A stretch of DNA of 64,000 bases, taken from NCBI GenBank assembly GCA_017445385.1, contig JAFSUG010000012.1, positions 33,048-97,047 on the forward strand. Direction: 5' to 3'. Below, in pieces: positions 1-9,563 of this stretch. Each line of letters begins with the position of its first letter. Within the stretch, counting starts at the first letter, position 1. The notes beneath the pieces were generated by a model that did no database searches, was not told the DNA's origin, and was given only the letters and a program-made list of their open reading frames with translations. This DNA is from Oscillospiraceae bacterium. GTDB lineage: Bacteria; Bacillota; Clostridia; Oscillospirales; Oscillospiraceae. The translations under genes were made by a program, and so were the position numbers.

Positions 1-197
1 ACCTGGTTGGAGATCGTGCCGATCACTGCCGTATCGCGCAGGATCTCCTTCGGTTCTTCCCGAAATACAAAACGCCACAGCAAAAAAATGACGCCGGCAA
101 CTACCGCGGCGATTACTGCGATCGTTATAATCGTTTTAATCCGCTTTTTTGCGCTGCCTTCCGTTTTGCGCTTGGCAGCGGATGCTGTCTGTTCCAT
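1..197 (-). CDS. Efflux periplasmic adaptor / membrane-fusion protein (HlyD/MacA-type), N-terminal part
   Basis: Only the first 65 codons lie in the window; the gene continues past base 1. A Lys/Arg-rich cytoplasmic head (residues 1-20) is followed by one hydrophobic helix (about 21-43). Then comes a stretch with TAVIGTISN, the start of the first beta-strand found in RND/ABC membrane-fusion proteins. The start is ATG at 197, with AGGAGG about 7 nt upstream. A single N-terminal membrane anchor followed by the extracellular adaptor is the family pattern, and such proteins usually pair with a MacB-type ABC exporter outside this window. Assignment rests on a short fragment. Confidence 0.6.
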   Translation of the reverse strand, partial: MEQTASAAKRKTEGSAKKRIKTIITIAVIAAVVAGVIFLLWRFVFREEPKEILRDTAVIGTISNQ

Positions 198-237
198 AAA
201 ATAGCCTCCTGTTGTTATGTCTACTTGCTCGTCTATA

Positions 238-266
238 TATATACTCCTTTTCCGCGCGAATTTCAA
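238..266 (-). promoter_or_regulatory. Sigma-A type promoter for the adaptor gene
   Basis: On the minus strand, TTGAAA (261-266) and TATATA (238-243) are separated by 17 nt, about 45 nt upstream of the start codon. It is divergent from the riboswitch promoter. Confidence 0.6.
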
Positions 267-355
267 CTACAATTCGGTAACAGATTTGCGCGAATCCGCA
301 GCGCGATAAACTTGCGATATGGTGAGGGCTTTTTTGCTCTTTTGTCGAAGAGGGG

Positions 356-384
356 TTGTTTTCCTCGTAAGGCAGTGCTATAAT
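356..384 (+). promoter_or_regulatory. Promoter of the cobalamin riboswitch transcript
   Basis: TTGTTT (356-361), a 17-nt spacer, then TATAAT (379-384). It places the transcript start near 391, just ahead of the riboswitch. Confidence 0.65.
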
Positions 385-402
385 CATGCCGAATTCAATA
401 AA

Positions 403-505
403 GAGACGGCAGTTCCCGGCGTATGCCGGAACGGAATGGGGTGAAAATCCCCGCGAGTGGGTCACTGTGATGGCTGAAAAGCCTTAGTCAGATACGTTGC
501 TGCCG
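403..505 (+). ncRNA. Cobalamin (adenosylcobalamin) riboswitch
   Basis: The outer stem CGGCAG (407-412) pairs with CTGCCG (500-505). Inside are the hallmarks of the cobalamin aptamer: a GGGTGAAAATCCCC-like arm (about 445-460), the GTCACTGTGA core segment and a GCCTTAGTCAGATAC segment matching the conserved AGTCAGGATAC box. It lies directly upstream of the DUF4430/SLH gene and a terminator, so the ligand presumably represses that gene by transcription termination. Class and ligand preference (AdoCbl or aquo/methyl-Cbl) cannot be decided by eye. Confidence 0.85.
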
Positions 506-551
506 ACGGACGTTTGCCATCACCGAACGGCTGCCGGAAATGCTCATTGCG

Positions 552-579
552 CCCACACAGTCTCGTGTGGACTTTTTTT
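552..579 (+). terminator. Riboswitch expression-platform terminator
   Basis: CCACAC (553-558) pairs with GTGTGG (565-570) and is followed by a run of seven T. It lies between the cobalamin aptamer and the start codon at 603, as expected for transcription attenuation. Confidence 0.75.
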
Positions 580-602
580 GTCCGCAGAAAGGGAGGAAAC
601 AC

Positions 603-3600
603 ATGAAAAAGATCGTAAGTCTGCTGCTGGCACTGATTTTGGTTGCCGGTATGCTGCCGACTGCGGCGTTCGCCGCCGATTCGGTATCGGTCAGCTTTAC
701 CGCCCAGATGGACGGCACGTTCCTGACCGCGCCGAAAGACAGCACGAACGTGGCGGTTGCGAAAAACCTTGCCGAAAGCTACGGCTACACCGATTCCGTA
801 ACCGATGGCGTCAGCGCATTAGACGTTTTGGTTAAGGCGCATGAGGTGATGTTCGGCTCGGACTTCACCGCGGCAACCGCAACCAATTATTTGGCTGTGG
901 ACAACGGATCGGTTACAGTCTTTTGCTGCACGGAAACGACAAATTTCGGCTTCGCCGTGAACGGCGCAGCGCCCGTTGATACAGCGAAGATCGTGAAAAC
1001 CACCGGCTATCCCGATAGCTATCTGGGGCTGAACGTTGCGCAGGCGCCTGTGAATGACGGCGACCGCGTTGATTTCTTCGTATATGCCGATTCCGATGCG
1101 CTGGACTATTACACCTGGTTTACCGATGCGAGCGAAGCGCGGATTGAAAGCATGCAAATCGAGAAGAATCAGCCGTTCGAGCTGACGCTTGCCGGCATCA
1201 TGTACGGCCATTACGGCATGGCAATCGACGATAAATACCGCGATGGATCCATGACCGATGTGAGCGATTTTGAGGATCTGGAAGTTGTGCTCGTGGATGC
1301 GGAAACGGGCGAAACCAAATCGTTCAATCCGGCAGTTACGCTCGATGCGGACGGCTGCTGTGAGATCACGCTCAGCGAGGACGGCGAATATCTCCTTTCC
1401 GTGCTGAGCGATGAATATGTAAATGTAATCATGCCGCAGCTGCCCGTTACGGTCGGCGCGCTTACACCCGCCCCGATCGATATCACTGTGAACGTGACGA
1501 TCAGCAAATACGGCAAGTTCGTGAAGGATCAAAACGGCGACGACGTTGCGCTGCTGCCGATCCGGCTCACGGGCAAGGCGGCTTACACGATCGATGACGC
1601 CCTTACCGCCGCGCATGAGGCGCTGTATGAAGGCGGCGCAGCCGCCGGCTACGGCAGCGTGGACGGCCAGTACGGCAAGAGCATGACGAAGCTCTGGGGC
1701 GACAACAGCGTGATGTTCGGCTACCAGATCGACGGCGGCAAAACATACGTCGGCGACCTGACCACCGCCGTGACCGACGGCTGCACGCTCGATGCGTATA
1801 TCATGCAGAGCAGCTATCCCGACAGCGAAGCCTATGCGCGTTTCGAGCAGACAACGGCAACCGCCGAGCTCGGCAAGCCGTTTGCGCTGACGCTGGAAGA
1901 GAGCTACTGGGACGCGAATTTCAATATGCTCTTTAAGGCTTGCGCCGATGCGGAGATCACCGTAAACGGCGCGGCAACCGCGCAGAAAACCGATGAAAAC
2001 GGCAAGGCGAGCATTGTCTTCACCGAGCCGGGACAGTATCTCGTTTCCGCTGAGAAGACGAAGACTGTTTCGAAAAAAACGGTTACCGCCATCACCGCGC
2101 CTGTTTGCGTTGTGACGGTGGAAGACCCCACAAACGCGCAGATCACGGTTCCCAGCGATGCGAAGCTGTGGGTTGGCGAAAAGAACTTCACCGGCTACAA
2201 CTTTAAGCTGTTTGATACGGTAGCGCCCACCTATTCCAAGGTTGACGGCGAAACCACAACCTATTTCTATACGCTGACCAACAACAAGTGGTATCAGTAC
2301 CGCGCGACGGACGATACCCACGCAACGACCGCCGGCGTATTCCAGTATAAAGCCGCTTCCGGCTATACGAATACGGTTGAGATGTCCGACAGCAAGGATA
2401 CGATCGTGCGTGACGTGACTGCGAACAGCGGCTACAACACCGGCGACGTGTATCTCAATATCAATCCGCAGGGCTGGCTGCAGATGGCGAAGGGCGATAC
2501 GCACCAGATGATCAACCTCCGCCGCTGGGAGATCGTGGATAACGTGACGGCGAACAACTTCGTTGAGCCGGATTACCACTATACGGTCATTGATGAAACC
2601 GGCAAAACGTCAAGCGGCGTTGTAACCGTTTCCGATTCGGGCGTTGTGACGGCGGTTGGCGAAGGCACGGCGATCGTGCTTGTGACCTACGATGCGCTCA
2701 ATGCTCCGAAAGCGGCCGGCGGTCCGCTCTTCGGCGCGATTTGGCCGGAAAATACCGGCGTGTTCGTTGTGACGGTTGGCGAAAGCGGCAGCTTCGAAAC
2801 CGGCATGACGATCAACGAAGGGCAAAACGATGCGATGTCCAAGCTCTCAGGCGACGCAATCGACGCGGAGCATGACGTGATCTACTACGTTGGCGAAACC
2901 GGCGCGTACACCTTTACGCCTGCGGTGAGCCACTATCTCGTTTCCGTTGCCAATCCGACCGTTGGCGACAAGCTGACCTTTACGGGCTTCAAGTCGGTTT
3001 CCCCGAATGCGGACGGCACGGTTACCGTTCCGCTGACGGAGGGCAGAAACATCGTAAAGCTGGAGCAGGGCGGCAAGACGGCTTACCAGGTGATTACGGC
3101 GAAGCCGGTTTCCGTAACCGTGAACGGCGGCGATCCCGTCCATCCCGGCGATAAGCTGAAAATCGAGTTTGATCGCCTGTATCACCCGGCGAATAAGATC
3201 GCGGGCGTTTACAACATGAATGCCGTTGCGCTGTATAAAGACGTGAACGGCGAGACGGAAAAGATTGCGGGCAGCACGCCTGCGCAGTATAACTTCGCAT
3301 CGAACGCAAAGTCGCAGACCGTTGCAAGCTACATGACGGTGAAATCCGTCTGGGGCGCGCCGTCCTATGCAGTGGGCGCTGCGCTGATCATTCCGGAGGA
3401 CTACACCGCCGATACCTTCACCCTTTCCGGCGGCGTGATTGCAATCACGGGCTTCGGCGATCACATCGGCAACCACCGCGGCATTACGCTTGAAAACGGC
3501 AAAGCGCCGAACCTGAACGCGAAAGCGCGCGAAGCGTATTTCGGAACGCTGCCGGATATTGAGATCCCCATCGTTCTGACCGACGCGGAGCTGACCGGCA

Positions 3601-5024
3601 TCGAGGTCACCGAACAGCCGGCGAAGACCACCTACGAAACGGGCGACGCGTTCGATCCCACCGGCATGGTCGTTGCTGCGACGTTTGCCGATGAAAAGAC
3701 GCAGACCGTTTCCGGCTACACCGTTTCGCCCGAAACGCTTACGGCGGATACAAAGGAAGTAACGATTACTTATCGGGAAAAGACGGCAACCGTTGCCGTT
3801 ACCGTTTCCGATCCGGTTCTCACCGGCATCACGGCAACCGCGCCGGCGAAGACCGCCTACACCGCAGGCGAAGCGTTTGATCCCACCGGCATGGTCGTTA
3901 CCGCAACCTATGCAAGCGGAAAGACTGAGACCGTTTCCGATTTCACCTACACCACAGGCGCACTGACTGCCGGCACAACGGAAGTGACGATCACCTATAA
4001 GGATCAGACAACGACCGTTGCCATCACGGTTTCAGAAGCATCGTCCGCGCCTGCGCAGACGATTACGGTAACGTTCTCGCTGCTCGGCGACAGCAAGCAC
4101 GGCGATAACGGCGAACTGCATACCCACAAAAACGGCAAGCTGCAAACGTGGATCAGCCCGATGCAGGTAACCGTTCCCTCCGACGCGGCCGTGATCGACG
4201 TGATTACAAAAGCGCTCGGCATGCAGGGCATCGCCTTCCAGAATCCGGACGGCAATTATATTACGGAGATCCGCGGACTTGGCGAATTTGATAACGGCGC
4301 AAACTCCGGCTGGATGTATCTGCTCAACGGTATTCGCTCCACGCTGGGCGTTGCGGAGCAGAAGCTCCGCAGCGGCGACCGCATCGTGATGCACTACAGC
4401 GATGATTGGACGCGCGATACCGGCAACGAGCAGTTTACGCCCGGCGGCGGTGCGTCTGCCGAAACCAAGGACAACACCGATAAGACGGATAATACTGACA
4501 ATACTGACAATACTGCAACAGGCGGACTGTATAACGACGTTGCGGAGACCGCATGGTATGACGCAGCGGTGGCGTTCGTCACCGAAAAGGGCATGATGAA
4601 CGGCACGGCGGCAAAGACGTTCTCGCCGGAAGCCACGATGACAAGAGCAATGCTGATGACGGTTCTCGCGCGCTATGCAGGCGAGAATACCGACGGCGGC
4701 GCAACGTGGTATGAAAAGGGTATGAACTGGGCGATGCAGAAGGGCATCTCCGATGGTACGAACCCGAACGGTAATATCACGCGCGAGCAGCTCGTAACGA
4801 TGCTGTATCGCTACGCAGGCAGCCCGGAAGCGACCGGCGAACTGAAGTTTGCGGATGCGGATACGGTGAGCAGCTACGCGGAAGCATCAATGCGCTGGGC
4901 GGTTGCAAACGGCATCGTAAACGGCATGAATGAAACGACGCTTGCGCCGCAGGCAACGGCAACGCGTGCACAGGTTGCGGCTATGCTGCAGCGGTTCGTG
5001 AACTTGATGGCAAAGAAAGCGTAA
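603..5024 (+). CDS. S-layer-anchored multidomain surface protein with transcobalamin-like DUF4430 domains
   Basis: 1473 residues. The start is ATG 603, preceded by GGGAGG; the open frame extends upstream to 540 but lacks a ribosome site there. A Sec signal peptide ends at AAFA (about residue 23). DUF4430-like modules are seen at about 25-130 and 300-430, and a clear C-terminal one at about 1150-1270 (NSGWMYLLNG, then SGDRIVMHYSDDW). Two bacterial Ig-like (Big_3 type) repeats lie at about 990-1150, marked by repeated FDPTGMVV. An Asp/Asn/Thr linker precedes three SLH domains (about 1310-1465) that bind secondary cell-wall polymer. DUF4430 is related to the C-terminal domain of transcobalamin. 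Together with the upstream cobalamin riboswitch this suggests corrinoid capture at the cell surface (inference). Confidence 0.85.
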   Translation: MKKIVSLLLALILVAGMLPTAAFAADSVSVSFTAQMDGTFLTAPKDSTNVAVAKNLAESYGYTDSVTDGVSALDVLVKAHEVMFGSDFTAATATNYLAVDNGSVTVFCCTETTNFGFAVNGAAPVDTAKIVKTTGYPDSYLGLNVAQAPVNDGDRVDFFVYADSDALDYYTWFTDASEARIESMQIEKNQPFELTLAGIMYGHYGMAIDDKYRDGSMTDVSDFEDLEVVLVDAETGETKSFNPAVTLDADGCCEITLSEDGEYLLSVLSDEYVNVIMPQLPVTVGALTPAPIDITVNVTISKYGKFVKDQNGDDVALLPIRLTGKAAYTIDDALTAAHEALYEGGAAAGYGSVDGQYGKSMTKLWGDNSVMFGYQIDGGKTYVGDLTTAVTDGCTLDAYIMQSSYPDSEAYARFEQTTATAELGKPFALTLEESYWDANFNMLFKACADAEITVNGAATAQKTDENGKASIVFTEPGQYLVSAEKTKTVSKKTVTAITAPVCVVTVEDPTNAQITVPSDAKLWVGEKNFTGYNFKLFDTVAPTYSKVDGETTTYFYTLTNNKWYQYRATDDTHATTAGVFQYKAASGYTNTVEMSDSKDTIVRDVTANSGYNTGDVYLNINPQGWLQMAKGDTHQMINLRRWEIVDNVTANNFVEPDYHYTVIDETGKTSSGVVTVSDSGVVTAVGEGTAIVLVTYDALNAPKAAGGPLFGAIWPENTGVFVVTVGESGSFETGMTINEGQNDAMSKLSGDAIDAEHDVIYYVGETGAYTFTPAVSHYLVSVANPTVGDKLTFTGFKSVSPNADGTVTVPLTEGRNIVKLEQGGKTAYQVITAKPVSVTVNGGDPVHPGDKLKIEFDRLYHPANKIAGVYNMNAVALYKDVNGETEKIAGSTPAQYNFASNAKSQTVASYMTVKSVWGAPSYAVGAALIIPEDYTADTFTLSGGVIAITGFGDHIGNHRGITLENGKAPNLNAKAREAYFGTLPDIEIPIVLTDAELTGIEVTEQPAKTTYETGDAFDPTGMVVAATFADEKTQTVSGYTVSPETLTADTKEVTITYREKTATVAVTVSDPVLTGITATAPAKTAYTAGEAFDPTGMVVTATYASGKTETVSDFTYTTGALTAGTTEVTITYKDQTTTVAITVSEASSAPAQTITVTFSLLGDSKHGDNGELHTHKNGKLQTWISPMQVTVPSDAAVIDVITKALGMQGIAFQNPDGNYITEIRGLGEFDNGANSGWMYLLNGIRSTLGVAEQKLRSGDRIVMHYSDDWTRDTGNEQFTPGGGASAETKDNTDKTDNTDNTDNTATGGLYNDVAETAWYDAAVAFVTEKGMMNGTAAKTFSPEATMTRAMLMTVLARYAGENTDGGATWYEKGMNWAMQKGISDGTNPNGNITREQLVTMLYRYAGSPEATGELKFADADTVSSYAEASMRWAVANGIVNGMNETTLAPQATATRAQVAAMLQRFVNLMAKKA

Positions 5025-5040
5025 AAGCAAGAACAGCAAA

Positions 5041-5073
5041 AAACACCGTTGGCTACAGCCAACGGTGTTTTTC
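5041..5073 (+). terminator. Intrinsic terminator, bidirectional
   Basis: A 13-bp stem AACACCGTTGGCT/AGCCAACGGTGTT flanked by A-tract and T-tract. It sits between the convergent SLH gene and the glycosyltransferase-like gene, so it can serve both strands. Confidence 0.85.
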
Positions 5074-5079
5074 TATGCA

Positions 5080-6519
5080 TTATTCAATTCCGGCGGCGAG
5101 CTTCACGCAGCGGTATGCGCCGTCGTAGTAGCCGGATTTTTTGAGATCGAGGATCTGGTCGCACAGGTGCGGCAGAATTTCGCGGTCGGTCAGCAGGCGG
5201 TCAAGCGCGCCGCACAGGCTCTTTGCCGTAACGTATTCGCCCGTGGAATCGCCGAACTCGCGCCCGTGGATCGCGCCGTAGACCTCGTGCCCGCCGATGT
5301 GCTTCATAAACAGCTTCGGGATCGGATAGTACACAAGCTCGCTCGGCTTTGTGATCATCAGATCGCTGACCGGCATCAGCAGATTCGTGGAATAAACTGC
5401 CTGGAAAATATCGTCGTTGCAGATCAGATAAATGCCCGATGCCTCGCTCGTGCGCATCTGCTCCGCGCGCTGCTTCAAGCCTTCAAAGTCGTTGCGCAGC
5501 GTTGTAACGTCCTCGCGGCCGCCAAACCGCGCAAGCATATGCTCGTAAACGCCGGCGTGATCGCCGAGGTTGAGCAGCAGCGCAACCTGCTTGCGTTCAA
5601 CGTAGGGCAGCAGATGATCGATCATCGCTTCAAACAGGTCCGCGCCTGCGCCTGCGCCGCCCACGTTCATCAAAATGCGCAGCGGCGCGCCGCCTGCGGC
5701 GCGTTCCTTGCGCAGCCGATTGTCCTCTTCCAGGTTGCAGAGCAGCTCATGGTCCACATAGCAGCCGACCATCTTGAGCTGATCTTCCGGAATGCCCTTC
5801 AGCGGCGTTTTTGCAAAGCCCTCCAGCGTTTTATAACCGAGGTAGGCAAACGGCGTCTGCACGGTGTGGATCGCGCCCTCGCTGAGGTGCAGCCCCATCG
5901 GCCAATTGTCGGGAATTGCGTTGACAACGTGCGTCAGTCCGGCGTGAACCGCCGCCTGGCTGGGCCAAACGTGCGTTGCGATATAGGGAACGTCCTTCGG
6001 GATATTCTTGAAAATCGGGACGAGCAGCTCGCTGTTTTTCTGGTCCTTCGCGTTGTAGGTGATCTTCTTAAAGCCTTCGCTGTTGAGCGGCTCCCAAACG
6101 AAGTGGTTAAAGAGCTTCGATTTCTGCGAAATGCGCGATGCAAGCGAATACAGATCGTTCTGCTCGCGGATCATTTTCGAGCCGGTTGCGTCAAACGATG
6201 CAAGATCCAGCCAGTACGGCGTGAAGCCGAGCGCACGCGCGGCGGACGCCATTGCGATGGAGATGCGGTAATGACCGAAGCCCATGCGGATGTTGCCAAC
6301 GATCAGCGGATTTTCCGCGAACGGCTCGTTCTCCGCGCCGAAGACGATGTTCTGCGCGCCGATGTGGGACAGCGCATCAATGGGCCGAAAGGAAAGTCGA
6401 TAGTCGGCGGCGGAATCATCGCCGTACTTCTTTTGATAGGATGCCTTGCTCCTTTCGGCGGCGGCGACGGTTTTCGCGTCGATCGGGTTGCCGAAAATCA
6501 TGCTTGTTTTGTCGGTCAT
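5080..6519 (-). CDS. Putative GT-B fold glycosyltransferase-like protein, function unknown
   Basis: 479 residues, no signal peptide or membrane segment. An N-terminal half carries NIRMGFGHYRISIAMASAA (about 96-114), resembling the Gly/His loop of GT-B enzymes such as MGDG-synthase-like or MurG-like proteins. A C-terminal half has a Rossmann-like start (LRILMNVGGAGAGADLF, about 281-297) and a SDLMITKPSEL segment (about 386-396), where GT-B proteins bind the nucleotide sugar. It is the last gene of the TetR-led operon and overlaps the GH36-like gene by 4 nt, so a role in metabolism of the same glycan is likely. I do not recognise a characterised member, and the enzymatic class is inference. Confidence 0.5.
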   Translation of the reverse strand: MTDKTSMIFGNPIDAKTVAAAERSKASYQKKYGDDSAADYRLSFRPIDALSHIGAQNIVFGAENEPFAENPLIVGNIRMGFGHYRISIAMASAARALGFTPYWLDLASFDATGSKMIREQNDLYSLASRISQKSKLFNHFVWEPLNSEGFKKITYNAKDQKNSELLVPIFKNIPKDVPYIATHVWPSQAAVHAGLTHVVNAIPDNWPMGLHLSEGAIHTVQTPFAYLGYKTLEGFAKTPLKGIPEDQLKMVGCYVDHELLCNLEEDNRLRKERAAGGAPLRILMNVGGAGAGADLFEAMIDHLLPYVERKQVALLLNLGDHAGVYEHMLARFGGREDVTTLRNDFEGLKQRAEQMRTSEASGIYLICNDDIFQAVYSTNLLMPVSDLMITKPSELVYYPIPKLFMKHIGGHEVYGAIHGREFGDSTGEYVTAKSLCGALDRLLTDREILPHLCDQILDLKKSGYYDGAYRCVKLAAGIE

Positions 6520-8159
6520 AACAAGATGCCCCTTTCCGTGTCGTATTGCAACTTCGCGTCTTCGCCGTTTATGCGATAGGATACGGTGATGATATCGCCT
6601 TTGCGCGAAAAGTCCGTAATAGCGGCGTGCTGAAACAGGTCCAGCGCGCTTGCCAGCTGCGCGCGTTTCTCGTCGTCATATTCGGCGATGTTGTCCGAGG
6701 TCATCATCACGCTGCCGAACAGCGCGTCGATCGTAATCATCGCCTGCCGCTGCGCTTTCGTCAGCGAGAGGTTGTCGTCCCGGAGAAGAAACACGTCCGG
6801 ATCGTTGCCGAAGAAGCGGCCGTCCATGAACGAGCGGTAAACGGTGTTTTGCAGCGTGACCTTCGTGGAAACGCGCTCCCGATGCATCCGACGCATATAC
6901 CATTCATCGTCGAATTTCAGCGATACGTCCGGGCCGATACGCAAGTAGTCAAATTTTTCGGTTGCATTAAATACCGTTGCGCCGCAGCCGAGGATCAGCC
7001 GATCGCCCAGCGCATCGCGCAGGAAGGCGTATGCATCTTCGGCGGCACGGCTTCGCGTTTTTCCGTCGTAGTCGGGAAGGTTTGCCGCGTAGAGGAAGTC
7101 CAGTTTGAAGAAATCGAACCCCATGTCTGCATAGTGGCGCAGGCAGGTGCGGATATAGTCCAGCACGTCCGGGTTTTCCAGATCGAGCGCGTAAAAGCCG
7201 CTCCAGTTCGAGCCGCACTTGACGGGCTTACCGTCCGGCCCGAGTTTGAACCAGTCGGGATGCTCCGCGTAAAGGCGGCTTTTTTCCTCCGCAACGAACG
7301 GCGCAAGCCAGATGCCTGCCAAATAGCCTTTTGCGTGCGTTTTTTCCACGATGGGGGCAAGCCCGTTCGGGAATTTCCGCGCGTCAACATCCAGCCAGTC
7401 GCCGACGAAGGTTTCGTACCCGTCGTCGATCTGGAACAGATCAAACCGATCGTCCAGCGCCTCAAGATCCCGAAGCAGAATTTCCTCGTAGATGTTCTGA
7501 TAATAATTGTACCAGGAGGTATACCCGAAGAGTTTTCGCATCGGTTTCTTCGGGAAGTGGCGATCCATCAGGCGGATACCCTCCGCGTAATTGCCGGCGT
7601 ACAGATAATCGCAAACCGTATACGATTCGCCTTCTTGCAGACGCACGCCGCGAATATCGCTCACAAGGGAAACCGCGCCCTCGCGGCGCACGACTTCGGC
7701 GATGAGGTAGGCGTTTCGACTGTTGAGGCTCAGAACGAACGCTTCGTTCGTTCCTTTCACATAGAACACATCGTAGCCGTGCAGGATGCGCTTGTTGTAT
7801 TCGTAAAATACCGCGTCGCCGTAGCGGTCCAGCGCGAAACTGCGCACGAGTGGCTTCGGCAGCCGCCGAACGTCACGCTCTCTTGCGTCGCCGTAAAACT
7901 CGCGCGTTTCCGTCCAGGACTGGTAGCCGTTGATGAAGTACAGGTCGCCCTTGGGATCGGGATCGGCGCGATCGGAACGGGTGAAAAAATCGTGCGCTGT
8001 TTCCCGATAATCGCACAGTTCTATCGGTACGTTCGCGCGGACGGTAACCGTTCTGCGCTCGCCGCTGTCGGAAACGGTCAGCGTGAGATCGTCCGTGCCT
8101 TCGCGGTAGGTATGCACATCGTTGCCTTTGCGGTAGGTCAGTTCAAATTTGCAGTTCAT
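6516..8159 (-). CDS. GH36-like alpha-galactosidase-family glycoside hydrolase
   Basis: 547 residues. An N-terminal beta-sandwich (about 1-190) precedes a TIM barrel. Barrel motifs include FQIDDGYE (about 249-256) and GIWLAPF (about 284-290). FFKLDFLY (about 357-364) carries the likely nucleophile Asp, and RIGPDVSLKFDD (about 413-424) has the probable acid/base Asp. These match clan GH-D (GH36/GH27 alpha-galactosidases). There is no signal peptide, so it acts in the cytoplasm on sugar imported by the adjacent GPH symporter, whose coding end it overlaps by 4 nt. Exact substrate (alpha-galactoside or related) is not proven. Slightly shorter than classical GH36 enzymes (about 700 residues). Confidence 0.8.
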   Translation of the reverse strand: MNCKFELTYRKGNDVHTYREGTDDLTLTVSDSGERRTVTVRANVPIELCDYRETAHDFFTRSDRADPDPKGDLYFINGYQSWTETREFYGDARERDVRRLPKPLVRSFALDRYGDAVFYEYNKRILHGYDVFYVKGTNEAFVLSLNSRNAYLIAEVVRREGAVSLVSDIRGVRLQEGESYTVCDYLYAGNYAEGIRLMDRHFPKKPMRKLFGYTSWYNYYQNIYEEILLRDLEALDDRFDLFQIDDGYETFVGDWLDVDARKFPNGLAPIVEKTHAKGYLAGIWLAPFVAEEKSRLYAEHPDWFKLGPDGKPVKCGSNWSGFYALDLENPDVLDYIRTCLRHYADMGFDFFKLDFLYAANLPDYDGKTRSRAAEDAYAFLRDALGDRLILGCGATVFNATEKFDYLRIGPDVSLKFDDEWYMRRMHRERVSTKVTLQNTVYRSFMDGRFFGNDPDVFLLRDDNLSLTKAQRQAMITIDALFGSVMMTSDNIAEYDDEKRAQLASALDLFQHAAITDFSRKGDIITVSYRINGEDAKLQYDTERGILL

Positions 8160-9550
8160 TGCGCTTCCTTCTTATCGCCGATCTTGCGCATGATGCCCTT
8201 TTCGTCGTACAGCGCAAGGATCACCGCGCCCAGCACGCAGAAGACCACTGCCGCGACCGCAACGATCGTAAGGCCCTGCGGCGATGCGGTGATGTCGTTC
8301 GCGGAGGTGCTCTGCACCGTGCCGATGATTGCAAGCGAGGTGAATACCAGCATTGCGATGGATTGACCCCACTTCATTGCGAAGGTACGCGCCGCGAAGA
8401 ACATACCCTCTTTGTTTTCGCCGGTGTCGATGCCGTCGGCTTCGGCAACGTCGGCAACGATGGACTGCGGAATGATGCCGAGCAGCGCCATCGGGAACGC
8501 GGCAAGCACGCAGATCACAACGCCGAATACGATGCCGGGCAAAACGTGCGTGCGGATCAGCGCGGTGATGAGATAGGCAAGCGCAAGGCCGAGGAAGCCG
8601 AGGATCGTCAGCTTCTTTTTGCCGAACTTGCGAACCAAGCCCGAAACGAACGGATAGAACACGGCGGAGAGAACCGTCATGCCGCCCATGAAGAGCATCG
8701 TATAGCTTTCGTCAAGCTCCATGGAAACCTTTACGAAGAACGGAAGTCCCGTCTGGAAGAGCGTGAGTCCGATCCAGTACATAATGTCCGAACCGACGAA
8801 AACGCGGAAGTTGCGGTTGCGGAAGGTTGCTGCAAGCGCTTTGAACATATTGGAATTGGCGGGTTTTGTATCAACAAATTCTTTTTCCTTCAGCGCGAAC
8901 GTAGGCAGCAGCATTGCCGCGCATGCGATCACTGCCAGGACGATGAAGCAGATGCGGTAGCTCCAGCCGTAGCCGACTGCGCCGCGCAGCATGCCGGAAA
9001 ATACGAACGGCGTATAAGCAAGCAGCGTGCCCGCGAAGAACGTCAGCGAGATCGCGGTGGAGATGAACATACGGTCGTCCTGCGTTTTGCCGAATTCGGA
9101 GATCAGCGCGTTATAGGGCGTGCAGTACATCGTCATGAACAGGTAGAACAGAACGATAAAAACCGAGATCCATGCAACGTTGATGCCGCTGATGGCTTCA
9201 ACCGGCGCGCAGAACAGCAGAACCGTTACAACGGAAAGCGGAATGGCGGCTTTCTGCATAAACGGAATGCGGCGGCCTCTGGGGTTGCGGCTGCGGTCGC
9301 TGAGGTTTGCGATCAGCGGATCGGTCACGGCATCAAAAATGCGGCTGAGCGCCGTGATGAGACCGAGGATCGTCAAAAAGCCGAACACAACCAGCCCGGG
9401 CGTGATATACTGGGTTGCGCCGGACGCAATATCGCCCTGCGTGGGGAGATAGAACGTGACGAGCCAGGCGTTTATAACGCCGCTGAGCGTTGCCCAGCCA
9501 AGCTGGCCGATGGCAAAGATGATCATTTGTTTTTTCGTAAGACGTTTCAT
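8156..9550 (-). CDS. GPH-family (glycoside-pentoside-hexuronide) cation symporter
   Basis: 464 residues with about 12 hydrophobic segments. The loop RIFDAVTDPLIANLSDRSRN (about 66-85) is the MelB/XynP signature, with the cation-site Asp residues, and RGRRIPFM follows. Family members import glycosides with Na+ or H+. Located second in the operon, 13 nt after the TetR gene, and overlapping the GH36-like gene by 4 nt. It probably imports the oligosaccharide cleaved by that enzyme. Confidence 0.85.
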   Translation of the reverse strand: MKRLTKKQMIIFAIGQLGWATLSGVINAWLVTFYLPTQGDIASGATQYITPGLVVFGFLTILGLITALSRIFDAVTDPLIANLSDRSRNPRGRRIPFMQKAAIPLSVVTVLLFCAPVEAISGINVAWISVFIVLFYLFMTMYCTPYNALISEFGKTQDDRMFISTAISLTFFAGTLLAYTPFVFSGMLRGAVGYGWSYRICFIVLAVIACAAMLLPTFALKEKEFVDTKPANSNMFKALAATFRNRNFRVFVGSDIMYWIGLTLFQTGLPFFVKVSMELDESYTMLFMGGMTVLSAVFYPFVSGLVRKFGKKKLTILGFLGLALAYLITALIRTHVLPGIVFGVVICVLAAFPMALLGIIPQSIVADVAEADGIDTGENKEGMFFAARTFAMKWGQSIAMLVFTSLAIIGTVQSTSANDITASPQGLTIVAVAAVVFCVLGAVILALYDEKGIMRKIGDKKEAQ

Positions 9551-9563
9551 GGGTTGCTTCCTC

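Noticed and set aside
819..2579. Long open frame (over 580 codons) antisense to the SLH/DUF4430 gene
   Set aside because: No ribosome site, Arg/His/Val-rich composition typical of antisense frames in GC-rich genes, and fully covered by a protein with recognisable domains.
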